From an uncultured Lachnospiraceae bacterium (GTDB lineage: Bacteria; Bacillota; Clostridia; Lachnospirales; Lachnospiraceae): a stretch of 64,000 nt of DNA. The translations under genes and the position numbers were made by a program. Below the pieces are notes generated by a model. The model did not search any database and had not been told where the DNA came from. It saw nothing but the letters and a program-made list of their open reading frames with translations. The stretch spans positions 1 through 64,000 of the forward strand of contig CALZBR010000010.1 in assembly GCA_945621435.1 (NCBI GenBank), written 5' to 3'. Positions 61,090 through 64,000 of the stretch are shown piece by piece (position 1 is the first letter of the stretch; each line of letters starts with the position of its first letter).

Positions 61090-62715
61090 TTACTCCGCAC
61101 AATACTCTTTTGCGATCATTTCCGCCACCCTCAGGCCATCCATTGCCGCTGAGGTGATACCACCTGCATAACCGGCTCCTTCTCCGCAGGGATATAATCC
61201 TTTTATTTCAGATTGCAACTTTTCATCTCTTAAAATCCTCACCGGAGACGAAGTTCTGCTTTCCACACCGGACAAAATAGCGTCCGGTCTGTCAAAGCCT
61301 GCTATCTGCCTTCCAAATTCCTCCATACCATCGACAAAGGCTTTGTTACATTCTACCGGCAAAACAGCGGTTAGATCTGTCCAGCAATGCTCTCCTTTTG
61401 ATGCAGGTTGAAGCTTTGCCGGTTCTGTATCGCAGGAACTCTCAGCTTCCGTTATCTCTCCCCGGACTCTTGCTTTGAATGCCCCATATCTCTGTACCGG
61501 AATCTTTCCATTTCCCAATTCGAAGGCTTTTCTTTCCAGATTTCTCTGAAATTCCACTCCGCCAAGGGGATGCCCGGAAGGATAATCCTCCGGTGTAACG
61601 GATACAATAACGGCACTGTTGGCGTTTACTCCATCCCGCGCGCTGTAGCTCATCCCGTTGACTGCCAAAAAACCTTCTTCCGATGAGGCATTGACCACAT
61701 ACCCCCCGGGACACATACAGAAAGAATAAACACCTCTGCCGTTTTGAGCACGGGCCGTTACCTTGTAAGGAGCAGCTCCTATTTTCCCCGGATTACCGGT
61801 TCCATATTGATTCTCATTTATCATTGACTGGGGATGTTCGACACGAAAGCCCACAGCAAATGCTTTCGCCTCCATAGGAATACCTTTCTCATACAACATG
61901 GAAAAGGTATCTCTTGCACTGTGACCGATGGCAAGAACCACTTGTTCACATGCTATCCTTTCTCCACCGTTTACGATTACGCCGCAAATCTGCCCATTTT
62001 TAACTTCAATGTCTGTCAGTTGACTTTCAAAGCGTACTACACCACCATTTCTGACAATCTCATTTCTCATATTTCTGATGACTTGTATCAGCATGTCTGT
62101 TCCGATATGTGGTTTCGCCTCATAGCAGATTGATTCCTTAGCGCCGAATTTTACAAAGGTTTCCAACACTTCCCTGTTTCTGCCGTCTTTGTCCTTCACA
62201 AGAGTGTTCAGTTTACCGTCCGAAAAGGTACCGGCGCCGCCTTCTCCGAATTGTACGTTGGAGGAAGGATCCAGCTTCCCCGTTTTCCAAAAGTTCTCTA
62301 CATCCTTTTGCCTCTGTTCCACGGCTCTGCCCCTCTCCAATAATACAACAGGATATCCATGCATTGTCAGATAATAGGCACAAAACAAACCGGTTGGTCC
62401 CATACCAACAATAACGATCGGATGCTTCAGTAATCTGTCTCCCGGTTTCGGAAATGTATAGACAACCGGCTGAATACAGGAAACCTGATTTTCCTTTCCG
62501 TGAAACCTCTTCAATACCTTCTTTTCATCCTTAACACATACGTCAACAGAATAACAATAGAACACATCCGGTTTTCTTCTGGCATCAATGGATTGTCGCT
62601 GTATCTTAATGTATTGAAGCTCCTCCGTGGGTATATGGAGGTATTCCGCAGTCTTTCTCTTTAACTGCTCAAAACTGTGATCCGTTTTTATTTTAATCTG
62701 ATTAACTCTAAGCAT
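61090..62715 (-). CDS. FAD-dependent dehydrogenase, COG2509 type
   Basis: 541 residues. Uncharacterised FAD protein family widespread in Clostridia. An N-terminal alpha/beta domain (about 1-80, LRVNQIKIKTDHSFEQLKRKTAEYL) precedes a Rossmann FAD-binding domain: HPIVIVGMGPTGLFCAYYL, LERGRAVEQRQKDVENFWKTG, NVQFGEGGAGTFSDGKLNT, VLAIGHSARDTF and GLYPCGEGAGYAGGITSAAMDGLRVAE. The start is ATG 62715 (MLRVNQIKI) with AAAGGATCAGAAA before it, the usual family start. It lies 17 bases after the second FAD protein gene. Substrate unknown; reductases of tRNA or anabolic dehydrogenases are possible. Confidence 0.85.
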   Translation of the reverse strand: MLRVNQIKIKTDHSFEQLKRKTAEYLHIPTEELQYIKIQRQSIDARRKPDVFYCYSVDVCVKDEKKVLKRFHGKENQVSCIQPVVYTFPKPGDRLLKHPIVIVGMGPTGLFCAYYLTMHGYPVVLLERGRAVEQRQKDVENFWKTGKLDPSSNVQFGEGGAGTFSDGKLNTLVKDKDGRNREVLETFVKFGAKESICYEAKPHIGTDMLIQVIRNMRNEIVRNGGVVRFESQLTDIEVKNGQICGVIVNGGERIACEQVVLAIGHSARDTFSMLYEKGIPMEAKAFAVGFRVEHPQSMINENQYGTGNPGKIGAAPYKVTARAQNGRGVYSFCMCPGGYVVNASSEEGFLAVNGMSYSARDGVNANSAVIVSVTPEDYPSGHPLGGVEFQRNLERKAFELGNGKIPVQRYGAFKARVRGEITEAESSCDTEPAKLQPASKGEHCWTDLTAVLPVECNKAFVDGMEEFGRQIAGFDRPDAILSGVESRTSSPVRILRDEKLQSEIKGLYPCGEGAGYAGGITSAAMDGLRVAEMIAKEYCAE

Positions 62716-62732
62716 TTTCTGATCCTTTACGA

Positions 62733-63959
62733 TTATTTTGCAGCCGATGTTCCCGCAATGGCTCCACTGCACCATGCCCACTGCAGGTTATAGCCTCCGC
62801 ATTTCCCGTCTACATCCAAAAGTTCTCCGGCAAGAAAGACTCCCGGCATTTTCCCGGACTCCATCCCTTCACTTACCTCATGCAAAGGTACCCCTCCGGC
62901 GCATACCTGTGCATTGTCAAAGGAATTGCTCCCGACAACAGTTACCTTGAAATCCCGACAAAGCTCATAAACTTTTTTCAGCTTATCTCTTTTTACTGAT
63001 TTTACAAGATCCCCCGGATGTAATCCACAGATTTTTAAGAACAATAACATAATTTTTTTGTTCAGAATCCCTGTAAAATACTCTTCCAATGTTCTTCCAT
63101 CCTCGATGGAACTCCTCTCGGCAAGGAGGCGCTCTGCAAAGCCTTCCTTATTCATCCAAGGCAGAAAATCAATGATAAATTCAATTTCCTTTCGTTCTCT
63201 CAATATGTAATTTGCCACACGGCTCAGCTGAAAAACCGGGATTCCGGAAATGCCATAATCCGTAAACTGAATCTCCCCATTTTCCTCATATTCCTTTTCG
63301 TCATTTCCCCTGACACAAATGCCCGCCTTTGCTCTGACACCGGAAATGGACTTAAACCATTCTTCCTTACATTTCAATTGTACAAGAGCAGGCACTACAG
63401 GGACCAAACTATGTCCAATACTCTTTGCAAGCTCATAACCACTTCCGTCAGAACCTGTTTTGGGTGCGGCTTTACCGCCACAAGCAAGTACCAAACTGTC
63501 AAATTCCAGGACGTTCTCCTTTTGCATTACACATATTTTGTTTTTCGCCTGATTTCTTCTTACCTTTTCAACATGAAAACCGTTAATAACTTGTATCTTT
63601 TTTGCTTTAATTTCGTATCTTAACGCATCCAATACTGTCGAAGCCTGTTCGCTGACCGGGTACAATCCGTCTCCTATCTGCTTCACCATCAGCCCAAGTT
63701 GATTGAAAAAGGCAATGGTATCTTCGGTACCAAATTCTTCAAGTCTGTTTTTCAGAAATGCTGTATCCCCGGTATAATAATCTTCTGTACTTAATCTCAT
63801 GTTTCCCAGGTTACATTTTCCGTTTCCTGTTGAAAGAATCTTCTTTCCCAGTCTGTCGTTCCCTTCCAGGATCGTGACCTCTGCTCCGTTTCGGGCAGCA
63901 AAGACAGCTGCCACCATGCCGGCCGCTCCACCACCCACAATACCTACTTTCTTTTTCAT
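62733..63959 (-). CDS. HI0933/YhiN-like FAD-dependent oxidoreductase
   Basis: 408 residues, family PF03486. Seen: VGIVGGGAAGMVAAVFAARNGAEVTILEGNDRLGKKILSTGNGKCNLGN at the N-terminus, LVLACGGKAAPKTGSDGSGYELAKSIGH in the middle, and VCAGGVPLHEVSEGMESGKMPGVFLAGELLDVDGKCGGYNLQWAWCSGAIAG at the C-terminus, all typical. Cytoplasmic flavoprotein; members have been linked to 23S rRNA or sugar modification but the role is not settled. GAAAGGACAGTTT precedes ATG 63959. First gene of the two-gene FAD unit seen here; what lies upstream is outside the window. Confidence 0.88.
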   Translation of the reverse strand: MKKKVGIVGGGAAGMVAAVFAARNGAEVTILEGNDRLGKKILSTGNGKCNLGNMRLSTEDYYTGDTAFLKNRLEEFGTEDTIAFFNQLGLMVKQIGDGLYPVSEQASTVLDALRYEIKAKKIQVINGFHVEKVRRNQAKNKICVMQKENVLEFDSLVLACGGKAAPKTGSDGSGYELAKSIGHSLVPVVPALVQLKCKEEWFKSISGVRAKAGICVRGNDEKEYEENGEIQFTDYGISGIPVFQLSRVANYILRERKEIEFIIDFLPWMNKEGFAERLLAERSSIEDGRTLEEYFTGILNKKIMLLFLKICGLHPGDLVKSVKRDKLKKVYELCRDFKVTVVGSNSFDNAQVCAGGVPLHEVSEGMESGKMPGVFLAGELLDVDGKCGGYNLQWAWCSGAIAGTSAAK

Positions 63960-64000
63960 AAAACTGTCCTTTCTTCCGGCGTATTCTTAGCTGGAATAAG

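Overview
The window looks like chromosome of a low-to-moderate-GC Gram-positive anaerobe, most probably a gut Lachnospiraceae (Clostridia). This rests on strong GGAGG-type ribosome sites, an intracellular mannan phosphorolysis cluster of the kind known from Roseburia-like bacteria, the NifU-like/GGGtGRT protein pair, a group-B-like [FeFe] hydrogenase, and many housekeeping genes of clostridial type. No database search was possible, so the taxon is an inference. Nearly all genes lie on the minus strand. No insertion sequence, prophage or CRISPR array was seen, and no gene-free stretch exceeds 300 bases.

Layout: 1-1728 holds a damaged uracil salvage unit (upp fragment, frameshifted uraA). 1827-3556 holds the GGGtGRT/NifU-like pair of unknown role. 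3688-13363 is a mannan cluster transcribed GH36, LacI regulator, GH130, GH5, GH130, CE2, then a CE17-like esterase fused to mannose-6-phosphate isomerase. Together these remove galactose and acetyl groups, cut the backbone, phosphorolyse it and pass mannose phosphate to glycolysis, all in the cytoplasm. 13584-20643 has a beta-helix acyltransferase, topB, a GGDEF/EAL protein, asd and argH. 20800-22381 (plus strand) is an ABC importer pair without a binding protein, followed by tRNA-Thr(CGT). 22561-31030 carries mscS, glgB, a DUF1015 gene, a small plus-strand gene, a TraB/GumN lipoprotein, serA and serC. 31127-37100 has an L,D-transpeptidase and leuB-ilvD-ilvB. 37276-42200 has yajC, tgt, a VanY-like peptidase, aroC and a lactonase-family protein.

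42317-51455 holds a cysteine-rich micro-protein, DUF5662, a GH13 homologue that has lost its catalytic residues, CapA, an NlpC/P60 hydrolase, DUF1292, a UvrD-like helicase and gltX. 51507-57339 is the most unusual part: a stand-alone reverse transcriptase (YSDD) preceded by a strongly structured, terminator-ended leader, then a small unknown protein, the [FeFe] hydrogenase and feoAB. 57456-63959 has ppa, proA, a formyltetrahydrofolate cyclo-ligase, DUF896, proB and two FAD-dependent proteins.

The best candidates for undescribed biology are the reverse transcriptase with its upstream RNA, the esterase-isomerase fusion, the dead GH13 protein, the GGGtGRT pair, and several promoters whose core elements sit inside inverted repeats (leuB, the hydrogenase, the ABC importer).
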